Source: Candidatus Margulisiibacteriota bacterium (GTDB lineage: Bacteria > Margulisbacteria > WOR-1 > O2-12-FULL-45-9). From it: a stretch of 7,349 bases of DNA. Under the pieces are notes generated by a model, which saw nothing but the letters and a program-made list of their open reading frames with translations, made no database searches and was not told the origin of the DNA. Shown here in pieces: positions 1 through 6,094 of this stretch. Location: NCBI GenBank assembly GCA_018817195.1, contig JAHIUL010000221.1, positions 1 to 7,349 of the forward strand, written 5' to 3'. Position 1 is the stretch's first letter; each line of letters starts with the position of its first letter. The position numbers and the translations under genes are program-made.

Positions 1-1
1 A

Positions 2-709
2 GGCGCGGTAGGATCAGGCATGAGAAGGATTGAGGCCATTGCGGGCCAGGCAGCCAAGGTCTATATCCTTTATAAAGTTAAATCTTTGCGCGATGAGGTT
101 GAAGAGTTGATCGGGAAATATCGTTTGCTGGAAACAGAAAAAGAGCAATTGGGCGGCAAAAAGTTTTCTGAAACGAATATTTTTGAGATCGAAGTAACTG
201 AACTTGACAGCCTGATGAAAGCGGTGGATAACCAGGAAGCCGCGAAAGTTAATAAATTTTTGGATCATCTAATCGGCCGGGTAGATTGGCTCAAAGAGCG
301 CATTGCTAAATCAGAAAAAGAAATTAAAAACCTTAAATTGGCCAATGCCAGCCAGGGCGCGGCCAAGTATATTGATGAAATAATTGATCTGGCCGGCAAA
401 AAGGTTTTACTCAAGGAATTTGATAACTATTCAATGGATATGCTGCGCTCTATTTCTGATTCAGTGCGCCAGAAGCAGTCATCAGCTGTTGTTGTTTTAG
501 CCTCTGCTTTTCCCGAGCGGCTGATTTTCTTGATTACGGTAACTGATGATTTAATTAAACAAGGTGTTTCTGCCAAAGAGATTGCCCAGACTTTTACCGG
601 TATTGTTGGCGGTAAGGGTGGGGGCAAAGAAAATAAGGCTGAAGGCGGGGGCAAGGATCCAGGCAAAATCAAGGAAGGGTTTGAAGCAGTAAAAGGGTTG
701 TTGGGATGA
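2..709 (+). CDS. alaS: Alanyl-tRNA synthetase, C-terminal part (5' truncated by window edge)
   Basis: This is the last ~235 residues of AlaRS, the cytosolic enzyme that charges tRNA-Ala with alanine and edits mischarged tRNA. The reading frame is open to the left edge. The first visible residues, GAVGSGMRRIEAIAG, match the conserved end of the editing domain (the GxRRIEA(V/I)TG region that follows the CGGTH zinc motif, which would lie just outside). Numbering from the Met at base 20, a charged helical segment covers about residues 14-110. A DHHA1-type C-Ala domain follows (about 125-229), with the glycine-rich signature GGKGGGKENKAEGGG near residues 197-211 and a usual-looking end at GLLG. 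The aminoacylation domain and most of the editing domain are not visible. The Met at base 20 is internal, not the start. The stop codon overlaps the ruvX start by four bases (ATGA), so the genes are probably in one operon. Family assignment is firm. Confidence 0.95.
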   Translation, partial: GAVGSGMRRIEAIAGQAAKVYILYKVKSLRDEVEELIGKYRLLETEKEQLGGKKFSETNIFEIEVTELDSLMKAVDNQEAAKVNKFLDHLIGRVDWLKERIAKSEKEIKNLKLANASQGAAKYIDEIIDLAGKKVLLKEFDNYSMDMLRSISDSVRQKQSSAVVVLASAFPERLIFLITVTDDLIKQGVSAKEIAQTFTGIVGGKGGGKENKAEGGGKDPGKIKEGFEAVKGLLG

Positions 710-1128
710 GGGTCGTGGGAATTGATTTTGGGCAAAAGCGCATTGGCGTGGCAATTTCTGACCCACTTTGTATAACGGCACAACCAGTTACTGTTATTGC
801 TAAAGCTGAAACTTTTTCTGAAGATATCGAAGCATTAAAGCAAACCATGAGCCAATATGATGGGATTGAGGAAATTGTGGTTGGTTTGCCAAAAACAATG
901 AAGGGCGAGATCGGGATTTCGGCGCAAAAGGTCCAGGAGTTTGTAGAAGCCCTGAGGCAGGGCCTTGATATAAAAATATTGACCTATGATGAGCGCCTGA
1001 CTACCGCGGCAGTCGAAAAAACTCTTATTTCAGCCGGGCTTTCACGGCAAAAGCGTAAAAAAGTTATTGATAAGTCTGCGGCTACGTTTTTGTTGCAGTC
1101 ATATTTGGACACTCGAAAAAAACCATGA
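706..1128 (+). CDS. ruvX: RuvX/YqgF family putative pre-16S rRNA / Holliday junction nuclease
   Basis: This 140-residue protein has the size and motifs of the YqgF/RuvX RNase H-fold family. Members are implicated in 16S rRNA 5'-end maturation and, by structural similarity to RuvC, in Holliday junction resolution. It is a soluble cytosolic protein. Visible motifs are the N-terminal strand GIDFGQKRIGVAISD with acidic D7, a VVGLP turn at residues 58-62, YDERLTT with E96 (residues 94-100), and the C-terminal IDKSAATFLLQSYLD with D122. D7, E96 and D122 are the likely metal-binding acidic residues. Its ATG overlaps the alaS stop (ATGA) and its TGA overlaps the mltG ATG in the same way. No clear Shine-Dalgarno site precedes it, so translation probably depends on coupling to alaS. 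The alaS-ruvX-mltG order is also seen in Bacillus, where small genes are interspersed. The tail contains an in-frame A-AAA-AAA run. Confidence 0.94.
   Translation: MRVVGIDFGQKRIGVAISDPLCITAQPVTVIAKAETFSEDIEALKQTMSQYDGIEEIVVGLPKTMKGEIGISAQKVQEFVEALRQGLDIKILTYDERLTTAAVEKTLISAGLSRQKRKKVIDKSAATFLLQSYLDTRKKP
1116..1122 (+). other. In-frame A_AAA_AAA heptamer at the end of ruvX
   Basis: The ruvX tail reads CGA AAA AAA CCA TGA, so seven A residues sit in the X-XXY-YYZ phase of a -1 slippery heptamer, three bases before the overlapping mltG ATG. A -1 slip here would enter the mltG frame and fuse the two proteins. The motif and its phase are seen directly. Any frameshifting is inference; I saw no convincing downstream stimulatory hairpin, and AAA-coded lysine pairs occur by chance in AT-rich genes. 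Confidence 0.35.
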
Positions 1129-2204
1129 AACATAAAACTTCAAAAAAACGAAAACGTTTGAGGTTTAAGGGTTGGGATTTATTTAGAAGTTTGAAGTTGG
1201 CTGTTGGGATTTTAATTGTCCTCTTCTTACTCTTGCCTCTAGCAACTGTCTTCCAGATGGCTAACCCATTTGACCGTTCTAAAATCGAAGTGGTTATTCC
1301 CCAGGGGCTGTCAACAGCTGCGGTTCAAAATATTTTAGAAGACAAAGGTCTTTTAAAAAAGAACAGTAACTTTACTTTAGTAGCTAGAGCTTTTGGTATT
1401 GCCCATAAACTGCAGGCTGGTAAATACCGGCTTTCACCCTCTAATACTTTAATAAGTATTTTATTTAAACTTAAGAAAGGCGACATATATATTGCTCCGC
1501 CGGAGCGCGTTTGGATTACTTTTCAGGAAGGTTCATCAATATACAAAATGGGGGAAATCCTCAAAGAAAATAAAGTCAGCAATTATAAAGAGTTTAAAAA
1601 CCTTGTTCATGAAGGGATAACCGAGCGTTTAAGGGCCAGCCACTGGTCAATTTTTAAATATATTCCATCGGAATCTTTGGAAGGCTATCTTTATCCAGAT
1701 ACTTACCGCTTTTTTAAAGAAGCGCCTGTTCCTGACATTATTGAAGTAATGCTCTCCAGGTTTGAGCAAGTGGTCCTGCCGTTTTGGGAAAATGCCTCCA
1801 AGGACACAAAATATACTTTGCACGAAATAATTACCCTGGCTTCAATTATTGAAAAAGAAGCGCAAAAGCCTGAGGAGCGCGGGATTATTTCATCCGTATA
1901 CCATAATCGCTTGAATAAAAAGATGTTTTTAGCGGCTTGCCCTACGATTAAATACGCTTTGGACCGGCCGACTAAAAGGGTATATTACGAGCAATTAGAT
2001 GTTGATTCGCCATACAACACTTATAAAAATAAGGGCCTGCCGCCCGGGCCGATCTGCAATCCAGGCATAGAATCAATCAAAGCGGCGGTTTATCCGGCTA
2101 AGACTAATTATTATTACTTTGTGGCAAAAAAAGACGGCTCGCATATTTTTTCTTCCACCTGGGACGAACATCAAAGCGCCAGGCGCAAAGCCGGCATAGA
2201 TTAG
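1125..2204 (+). CDS. mltG: Endolytic murein transglycosylase MltG (YceG-like)
   Basis: MltG cleaves nascent glycan strands at the inner membrane and is thought to set strand length or terminate peptidoglycan polymerisation. The 359-residue protein is close to the family's usual length. It starts with a very basic cytoplasmic stretch (residues 1-24, rich in Lys/Arg), then one membrane segment (about 25-45), so the enzyme would face the periplasm. A LysM-like subdomain follows (about 52-122). The catalytic domain carries LEGYLYPDTYRF (185-196) and LASIIEKEAQ (238-247); E243 is the likely catalytic glutamate by comparison with E. coli E218. Further motifs are VYHNRL (258-263), LAACPTIKYAL (269-279), SPYNTYKNKGLPPGPICNPG (295-314) and FVAKKDGSHIFS near the end. 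Position -1 of the usual DPT motif is Cys (CPT), a common family variant. The start overlaps ruvX (ATGA) without a visible Shine-Dalgarno site, suggesting translational coupling. Its stop lies six bases from the guaA stop on the other strand. Confidence 0.96.
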   Translation: MKHKTSKKRKRLRFKGWDLFRSLKLAVGILIVLFLLLPLATVFQMANPFDRSKIEVVIPQGLSTAAVQNILEDKGLLKKNSNFTLVARAFGIAHKLQAGKYRLSPSNTLISILFKLKKGDIYIAPPERVWITFQEGSSIYKMGEILKENKVSNYKEFKNLVHEGITERLRASHWSIFKYIPSESLEGYLYPDTYRFFKEAPVPDIIEVMLSRFEQVVLPFWENASKDTKYTLHEIITLASIIEKEAQKPEERGIISSVYHNRLNKKMFLAACPTIKYALDRPTKRVYYEQLDVDSPYNTYKNKGLPPGPICNPGIESIKAAVYPAKTNYYYFVAKKDGSHIFSSTWDEHQSARRKAGID

Positions 2205-2210
2205 GGGGGG

Positions 2211-3767
2211 TTATTCCCACTCAATGGTTGAAGGCGGTTTTGAGGAAATATCGTAGACCACACGGTTAACTTCAGGGACTTCATTGACTATTCGATTAGA
2301 AATCTTTTCCAATAAATCATAAGGCAGTCTGGCCCAATCTGCGGTCATGGCGTCAGTTGAAGTAACCGCTCTGATTGCTACTGTGTTTAAATAAGTCCTT
2401 TTATCGCCCATAACGCCGACTGTTCTAATGGGCAGCAGCACGCCAAATGACTGCCAGAGCTTTTTGTAAAACCTGGCGCCTTTTATTTCTGAAACCACAA
2501 TATCATCAACTTCCTGCAGTATTTTGACCCTCTCTTCTGTAACTTCGCCAATGATGCGGATTGAAAGACCTGGTCCAGGAAAGGGTTGTCTTGAAATGAT
2601 ATCTTCCGGCACGCCCAATTCTTTGCCTAAGGCACGGACTTCGTCTTTAAATAGCAATCTCAGCGGTTCAATTAATTTAAACCCCATTTTTTCCGGCAGG
2701 CCGCCGACATTATGGTGTGTCTTGATTTTCTTAGCAACTTTTCCTGTTGTTGTGCCGGGAACCGCGCTTTCAATTACATCTGGATACAAAGTTCCCTGGG
2801 CCAGATAGGGGATTTCCCCCAATTTTTTCGCTTCTTCTTCAAAGGTCCTGATAAAATTCTCGCCGATTATTTTTCTCTTTTTTTCCGGGTCAACCACGTC
2901 TTTCAGCTGGCTAAAGAATTTTTTCGCCGCATTAATGTGAATAAAATTAACTTTAAATCTTTCGGTAAATAAATCATTGATCTTCTTGGCTTCATTTTTG
3001 CGCATAAAGCCCTGGTCAATGAACATACAAACCAATTTATCGCCAATGGCTTTGTTGATCAAAGCAGCCACAGTAGTTGAGTCAACCCCGCCGGACAGAG
3101 CTAATAAAACTTTATCTGTGCCGACTTTTTCCCGTATTTCTTTGACCTGCTGCTCAATAAAATTAGCTGTTGTCCAAGTGGGCTGGCAGCCGCAGACTAT
3201 GTAAACAAAGTTTTTGATTATCTCAATTCCCTTGGACGTATGGACAACTTCAGGATGAAATTGGACGCCAAATATTTTCTTGTCCGAATTGCCAATGGCC
3301 GCGAATTTAGTGTTTTCTGTATGGGCCAACTGTTTAAAACCCTGCGGTAGGCCGATAACCGTATCGCCATGGCTCATCCAGCTTTGAAGTTTATTAGGCA
3401 GGCCGGCAAAAAGGTTGGTTTCATCATCTACTATCAATTCAGCTTTGCCGTATTCACGCTTCTTTTCCTGTTTAACTTCCCCGCCCAAGTCTTTAGCAAT
3501 TAATTGAAGGCCGTAGCAAATCCCCAAAATTGGGATGCCGGATTCTAATAATTTTGTGTCAGGCCGCGGCGCGTCATTTTCATAAACAGAGGCAGGGCCG
3601 CCGGAAAGAATAACGCCTTTAACGTTTCGGTTTCTTAATTCTGCAACTGGAGTGTCATGGGGCATAACTTCACAGTAAACATTGCATTCGCGCACTCGTC
3701 TGGCGATCAATAAGGAATATTGCGCGCCAAAATCGAGGACAACAATCAAGTCATGTTTTTGTGCCAT
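2211..3767 (-). CDS. guaA: GMP synthase (glutamine-hydrolysing)
   Basis: GuaA converts XMP to GMP in the cytosol using ATP and glutamine, the last step of de novo guanine nucleotide synthesis. At 518 residues it is full length. The N-terminal class I glutamine amidotransferase domain (about 7-190) shows the oxyanion strand LSGGPASVY, the nucleophile C84 in GICYGLQ, and H171 and E173 in GVQFHPEV. The ATP pyrophosphatase domain begins near residue 205, with the PP-loop SGGVDS at 225-230. Further conserved blocks are [34 protein letters not shown] and RQPFPGPGL. The C-terminal dimerisation domain ends in the typical [18 protein letters not shown], with Ser replacing the more usual Gly in PPGTIEWE. 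Its ATG overlaps the guaB3 stop by one base (TAATG), with only a weak Shine-Dalgarno-like GGGA upstream, so translation is likely coupled. It is the last gene of the minus-strand operon. I see no terminator hairpin after it. Confidence 0.98.
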   Translation of the reverse strand: MAQKHDLIVVLDFGAQYSLLIARRVRECNVYCEVMPHDTPVAELRNRNVKGVILSGGPASVYENDAPRPDTKLLESGIPILGICYGLQLIAKDLGGEVKQEKKREYGKAELIVDDETNLFAGLPNKLQSWMSHGDTVIGLPQGFKQLAHTENTKFAAIGNSDKKIFGVQFHPEVVHTSKGIEIIKNFVYIVCGCQPTWTTANFIEQQVKEIREKVGTDKVLLALSGGVDSTTVAALINKAIGDKLVCMFIDQGFMRKNEAKKINDLFTERFKVNFIHINAAKKFFSQLKDVVDPEKKRKIIGENFIRTFEEEAKKLGEIPYLAQGTLYPDVIESAVPGTTTGKVAKKIKTHHNVGGLPEKMGFKLIEPLRLLFKDEVRALGKELGVPEDIISRQPFPGPGLSIRIIGEVTEERVKILQEVDDIVVSEIKGARFYKKLWQSFGVLLPIRTVGVMGDKRTYLNTVAIRAVTSTDAMTADWARLPYDLLEKISNRIVNEVPEVNRVVYDISSKPPSTIEWE

Positions 3768-4927
3768 TATTTATACATTCCCAACTGTTGCGCTTTTTGA
3801 TAAACTTTGCCTTCAGTTAAAATTGAAGGAGCAATTACCACTTCAACCTGCTGCATTTCTTTTAAATTAGCAGCACCCAATGTGCCCATTGATGTTTTTA
3901 AAGCGCCAATAAAATTCATTGAACCATCATCGTATTTCGCTGGGCCTTGAATTATTTCTTTTAAGGAGCCGATACTGCCAACTTTAATCCTTGAACCGCG
4001 CGGTAGAGTGGGCGATGGTGTAGCCATACCCCAGTGATAGTCTCCGCCTGGAGATTCGGAAGCCCTGGCAATTGGTGAGCCAATCATAACCGCATCAGCA
4101 CCGCAGGCAATGGCTTTGCAAATATCGCCGCCAACCACCATGCCGCCGTCTCCGATAATCGGCACATAAACATTATTTTCTTTATAAAAAGAATCGCGGG
4201 CTGCGGCACAATCAGCAATCGCAGTTGCCATAGGTACGCCAACTCCAAGAACGCCGCGGGAAGTGCAGGCAGCGCCTGGGCCAATGCCGACTAAGACGCC
4301 GGCCACGCCAGTGCCCATCAGTGTCAAAGCCACTTCATAAGTAACACAGTTGCCAACCAGGACAGGAATTTTCATTTCCTGGCAAAATTCTTTGAGATCC
4401 AAAGGCTTTGAAGTGGAAGATTTATGTTTAGTGGAAAGCACTGTTGACTGGACAAAAAACATGTCCACTCCAGCATCCCGGGCAATAGGACCAAGGGCTA
4501 AGGCGTCCTGCGGGATAGAAGATACTGCGGCAATGCCGCCGCCATCCTTGATCTCTTTTATTCTTTTAATGACCAATTCTTTTTTGATCGGTTCCTGATA
4601 AACTTTTTGCATTAGAGGCACATATTCTTCATTGCTGACTGAAGAAATCTTTTTTAAAACCTTTTCTGCGTCATCATATCTTGCCCAAACGCCTTGAAGA
4701 TTTAATACGCCAAGTCCGCCGTACTGGCTCATCAAGATGGCAGTTTGCGGGCTGACCACGCCGTCCATGGCAGAGGCTAAGATTGGGATATCAAATTTCT
4801 TGCCTCCGATTTCAACTGACACATCAGTGTCATCAGGATTGATGGTAATGATTGAAGGGACCAGGGATATCTCATCAAACCCATAAGCTCTTCTTGTTTT
4901 TTTTGCTTTGCCTAAACTAATATCCAT
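3767..4927 (-). CDS. guaB3: GuaB3-type IMP dehydrogenase family protein, no CBS domains
   Basis: This is a 386-residue (beta/alpha)8-barrel protein of the IMPDH/GMP reductase superfamily. Canonical IMPDH oxidises IMP to XMP with NAD+. The N-terminus ([14 protein letters not shown], 12-25; [11 protein letters not shown], 50-60; [17 protein letters not shown], 70-86) matches the GuaB3 subgroup rather than classical GuaB. The active-site loop [12 protein letters not shown] has the catalytic cysteine C221. The phosphate-binding segment [20 protein letters not shown] (258-277) and [16 protein letters not shown] (280-295) are intact. There is no room for the two CBS domains that classical IMPDH inserts in the barrel, consistent with its length being ~100 residues shorter. 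The adjacent guaA, overlapping by one base, strongly suggests IMP dehydrogenase activity, though GMP reductase-like activity cannot be excluded from sequence alone. A good Shine-Dalgarno site (AAGGAG) precedes it. Confidence 0.93.
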   Translation of the reverse strand: MDISLGKAKKTRRAYGFDEISLVPSIITINPDDTDVSVEIGGKKFDIPILASAMDGVVSPQTAILMSQYGGLGVLNLQGVWARYDDAEKVLKKISSVSNEEYVPLMQKVYQEPIKKELVIKRIKEIKDGGGIAAVSSIPQDALALGPIARDAGVDMFFVQSTVLSTKHKSSTSKPLDLKEFCQEMKIPVLVGNCVTYEVALTLMGTGVAGVLVGIGPGAACTSRGVLGVGVPMATAIADCAAARDSFYKENNVYVPIIGDGGMVVGGDICKAIACGADAVMIGSPIARASESPGGDYHWGMATPSPTLPRGSRIKVGSIGSLKEIIQGPAKYDDGSMNFIGALKTSMGTLGAANLKEMQQVEVVIAPSILTEGKVYQKAQQLGMYK

Positions 4928-4934
4928 ATTTTTT

Positions 4935-4940
4935 CTCCTT
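4935..4940 (-). promoter_or_regulatory. Shine-Dalgarno site of guaB3
   Basis: On the minus strand AAGGAG lies seven bases before the guaB3 ATG, within the 14-base gap after the protease gene. It is the only strong ribosome binding site in the minus-strand operon; the protease and guaA have weak sites and rely on overlaps. This suggests that guaB3 is initiated independently of upstream translation. Confidence 0.8.
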
Positions 4941-4941
4941 A

Positions 4942-5709
4942 TTAATGTGTTGCACCAAGAGCTTCTTTAGCCGCGTTAATTGGAATGGCAAACCCAATGC
5001 TTTGGGCGCCGGCCACTATAGCCACGTTAATGCCGATAACTTCGCCGTTTAGGTTGAGCAGGGGGCCGCCGGAATTGCCTGGGTTAATTGGCGCGTCAGT
5101 TTGGATTAAGTTTTGTTTGCTTAAGTTTTCAATTGTCCTGCCCGTAGCGCTGATAATGCCGGCTGTAACTGTGTTGGAAAAGCCGTACGGGTTGCCGATA
5201 GCAATGACCCATTCACCAGGCCTTATTTTATCTGAGTTGCCCAGTTTTAAAACAGGTAAATCACCGGCCTCAACTTTTATCATGGCAAGGTCAAGTGATT
5301 CGTCAACTCCTGTGATAACAGCACTTAGCTTCCTGCCGTCTTTAAGTGTTACGTTAATTTCACTGGCTCCGCGCACCACGTGTTCGTTGGTCAGGATATA
5401 ACCGCGGTTGTCTATAATAAAACCGGAACCCGCGCCTTTTTGCGGGATAATTCTTTCTTGATAAAAATTGCGGAATTCCGGGATAAAGTTAAAACCAAAA
5501 TTGCTAAAAGGCGAGGTCCTGATACGGATATTTTTGACAATATCGATATTGACCACAGCTTCGCCAACTTCTTCAACCATATTAGCAATATGTTCCGGGC
5601 CAAAAGTTTTATTGGTTGACTTAAAAACATAGTAAAAGTTAACTGCTCCTAATGAGAGGATAATTAACACAAATGCTATTGAGATAAATATCGCGTATTT
5701 ACTTTTCAT
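4942..5709 (-). CDS. Membrane-anchored HtrA/DegP-like serine protease lacking a PDZ domain
   Basis: This 255-residue protein belongs to the trypsin-like S1C (HtrA/DegP/DegS) family, envelope proteases that degrade or sense misfolded proteins. An uncleaved-looking N-terminal membrane segment (about residues 6-29, after MKSK) would anchor it with the protease domain in the periplasm. The protease core starts at GAGSGFIID (92-100). The catalytic triad is complete: H110 in LTNEHVV, D140 in ESLDLAMIKV and S213 in INPGNSGGPL. The end, GFAIPINAAKEALGATH, is where other HtrA proteins continue into a PDZ domain; here the stop comes at once and the guaB3 start follows within 14 bases, so no PDZ is hidden in this frame. 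DegP, DegQ and DegS have one or two PDZ domains. Its ATG overlaps the stop of the zinc-finger gene (ATGA), and that gene's lysine codons (AAGAAG) serve as the only Shine-Dalgarno-like sequence. Substrates are unknown. Confidence 0.93.
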   Translation of the reverse strand: MKSKYAIFISIAFVLIILSLGAVNFYYVFKSTNKTFGPEHIANMVEEVGEAVVNIDIVKNIRIRTSPFSNFGFNFIPEFRNFYQERIIPQKGAGSGFIIDNRGYILTNEHVVRGASEINVTLKDGRKLSAVITGVDESLDLAMIKVEAGDLPVLKLGNSDKIRPGEWVIAIGNPYGFSNTVTAGIISATGRTIENLSKQNLIQTDAPINPGNSGGPLLNLNGEVIGINVAIVAGAQSIGFAIPINAAKEALGATH

Positions 5710-5990
5710 TTTTTCTTCTTAGCGCGTTTGGTTTTTTTGGGCTTAACAGTTGATCGGCGTTTTTGCTTGACAGTTTCAATCATTTTTTCAAAATCAAGCA
5801 TAACAGGCTCCGGCAGCCAGACTTCACCGCAGTTTTCGCAGACAAAAGCAGGCACTTTTTCCATTATATAGAGGCGGCCGCCCTGGTAATCTTCGAGATT
5901 GACTTTTTCAAAATTCAAACTGCCGCCGCAGGCTTGGCAGACCTCTGGTTTTTCGTCTTTAAATAGATCTTCGTATTGATTATTCGCCAT
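5706..5990 (-). CDS. YgiT-type zinc-finger protein, orphan (MqsA N-terminal-like)
   Basis: This small 94-residue protein has two CxxC pairs, C18/C21 and C51/C54, in the arrangement CQACGG...VPAFVCENCGEVWLPEP, typical of YgiT-type zinc fingers (the N-terminal domain of the MqsA antitoxin). YgiT-type proteins are often encoded next to a small toxin (MqsR or DUF4258-like). Here no such partner is present: upstream is the divergent promoter and downstream the protease. It also lacks the C-terminal helix-turn-helix that MqsA uses to bind DNA. Instead it ends in a very basic tail (about residues 76-94, KQKRRS... to KKKK) that could contact nucleic acid; this is inference. It is the first gene of the operon, with a predicted leader of only about 12 bases and no visible Shine-Dalgarno site. 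Function is unknown; the fold assignment is good. Confidence 0.82.
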   Translation of the reverse strand: MANNQYEDLFKDEKPEVCQACGGSLNFEKVNLEDYQGGRLYIMEKVPAFVCENCGEVWLPEPVMLDFEKMIETVKQKRRSTVKPKKTKRAKKKK

Positions 5991-6006
5991 GACGGTAATT
6001 AGCTAG

Positions 6007-6023
6007 TTATTATATAGTAATAA
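6007..6023. repeat. Perfect inverted repeat over the minus-strand -10 box
   Basis: TTATTA (6007-6012) and TAATAA (6018-6023) form a perfect 6-5-6 inverted repeat covering the -10 of the minus-strand promoter, a possible repressor site. The sequence is nearly all A/T, so a chance match is quite possible. Confidence 0.3.
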
Positions 6024-6037
6024 AAATGGTTTGACAA
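6009..6037 (-). promoter_or_regulatory. Predicted sigma-70-type promoter of the zinc finger-protease-guaB3-guaA operon
   Basis: Reading the minus strand, TTGTCA (6037-6032) and TATAAT (6014-6009) are separated by 17 bases, an optimal spacing with a perfect -10. Transcription would start near base 6002, giving a leader of about 12 bases before the ATG at 5990. The -35 overlaps that of the plus-strand promoter. Prediction from sequence only. Confidence 0.7.
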
Positions 6038-6058
6038 TAGCTCAGCGCTTGGTATAAT
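6031..6058 (+). promoter_or_regulatory. Predicted strong sigma-70-type promoter of the barrel-protein gene
   Basis: A perfect TTGACA (6031-6036) and a perfect TATAAT (6053-6058) are 16 bases apart, and TGG directly before the -10 makes it an extended -10 promoter. The start is expected near A6065, giving a leader of about 30 bases before the ATG at 6095. Such near-consensus elements suggest high basal expression, as expected for an abundant surface protein. Confidence 0.85.
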
Positions 6059-6073
6059 AACTTTATCCGAAAA

Positions 6074-6089
6074 ATTTCTATTAAGAAAT
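6074..6089 (+). promoter_or_regulatory. Small leader hairpin covering the ribosome binding region
   Basis: ATTTCT (6074-6079) and AGAAAT (6084-6089) are exact reverse complements around a four-base loop (ATTA). The 3' arm includes AAGAAA (6083-6088), the only Shine-Dalgarno-like sequence, six bases before the ATG. The stem is AU-rich and weak, so it could melt easily or act as a modest thermosensitive gate. The pairing is seen; the function is inference. Confidence 0.35.
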
Positions 6090-6094
6090 AAATT

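Noticed and set aside
20..709. ATG at base 20 as the true start of a short free-standing protein
   Set aside because: The frame is open to the window edge and the six codons before this Met (GAVGSG) continue the conserved AlaRS editing-domain end, so the Met is internal to alaS.
2195..2225. Bidirectional terminator between mltG and guaA
   Set aside because: The only pairing I could find is GGG/CCC with a short loop, with no T-tract; it is too weak to call.
4928..4941. Purine (guanine/PreQ/XMP-type) riboswitch ahead of guaB3
   Set aside because: Only 14 bases separate guaB3 from the protease gene, which leaves no space for an aptamer, and the operon's own leader is about 12 bases.
5706..5990. 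Complete MqsRA-type toxin-antitoxin system
   Set aside because: Only the zinc-finger half of an MqsA-like protein is present. There is no helix-turn-helix and no toxin-sized gene on either side.
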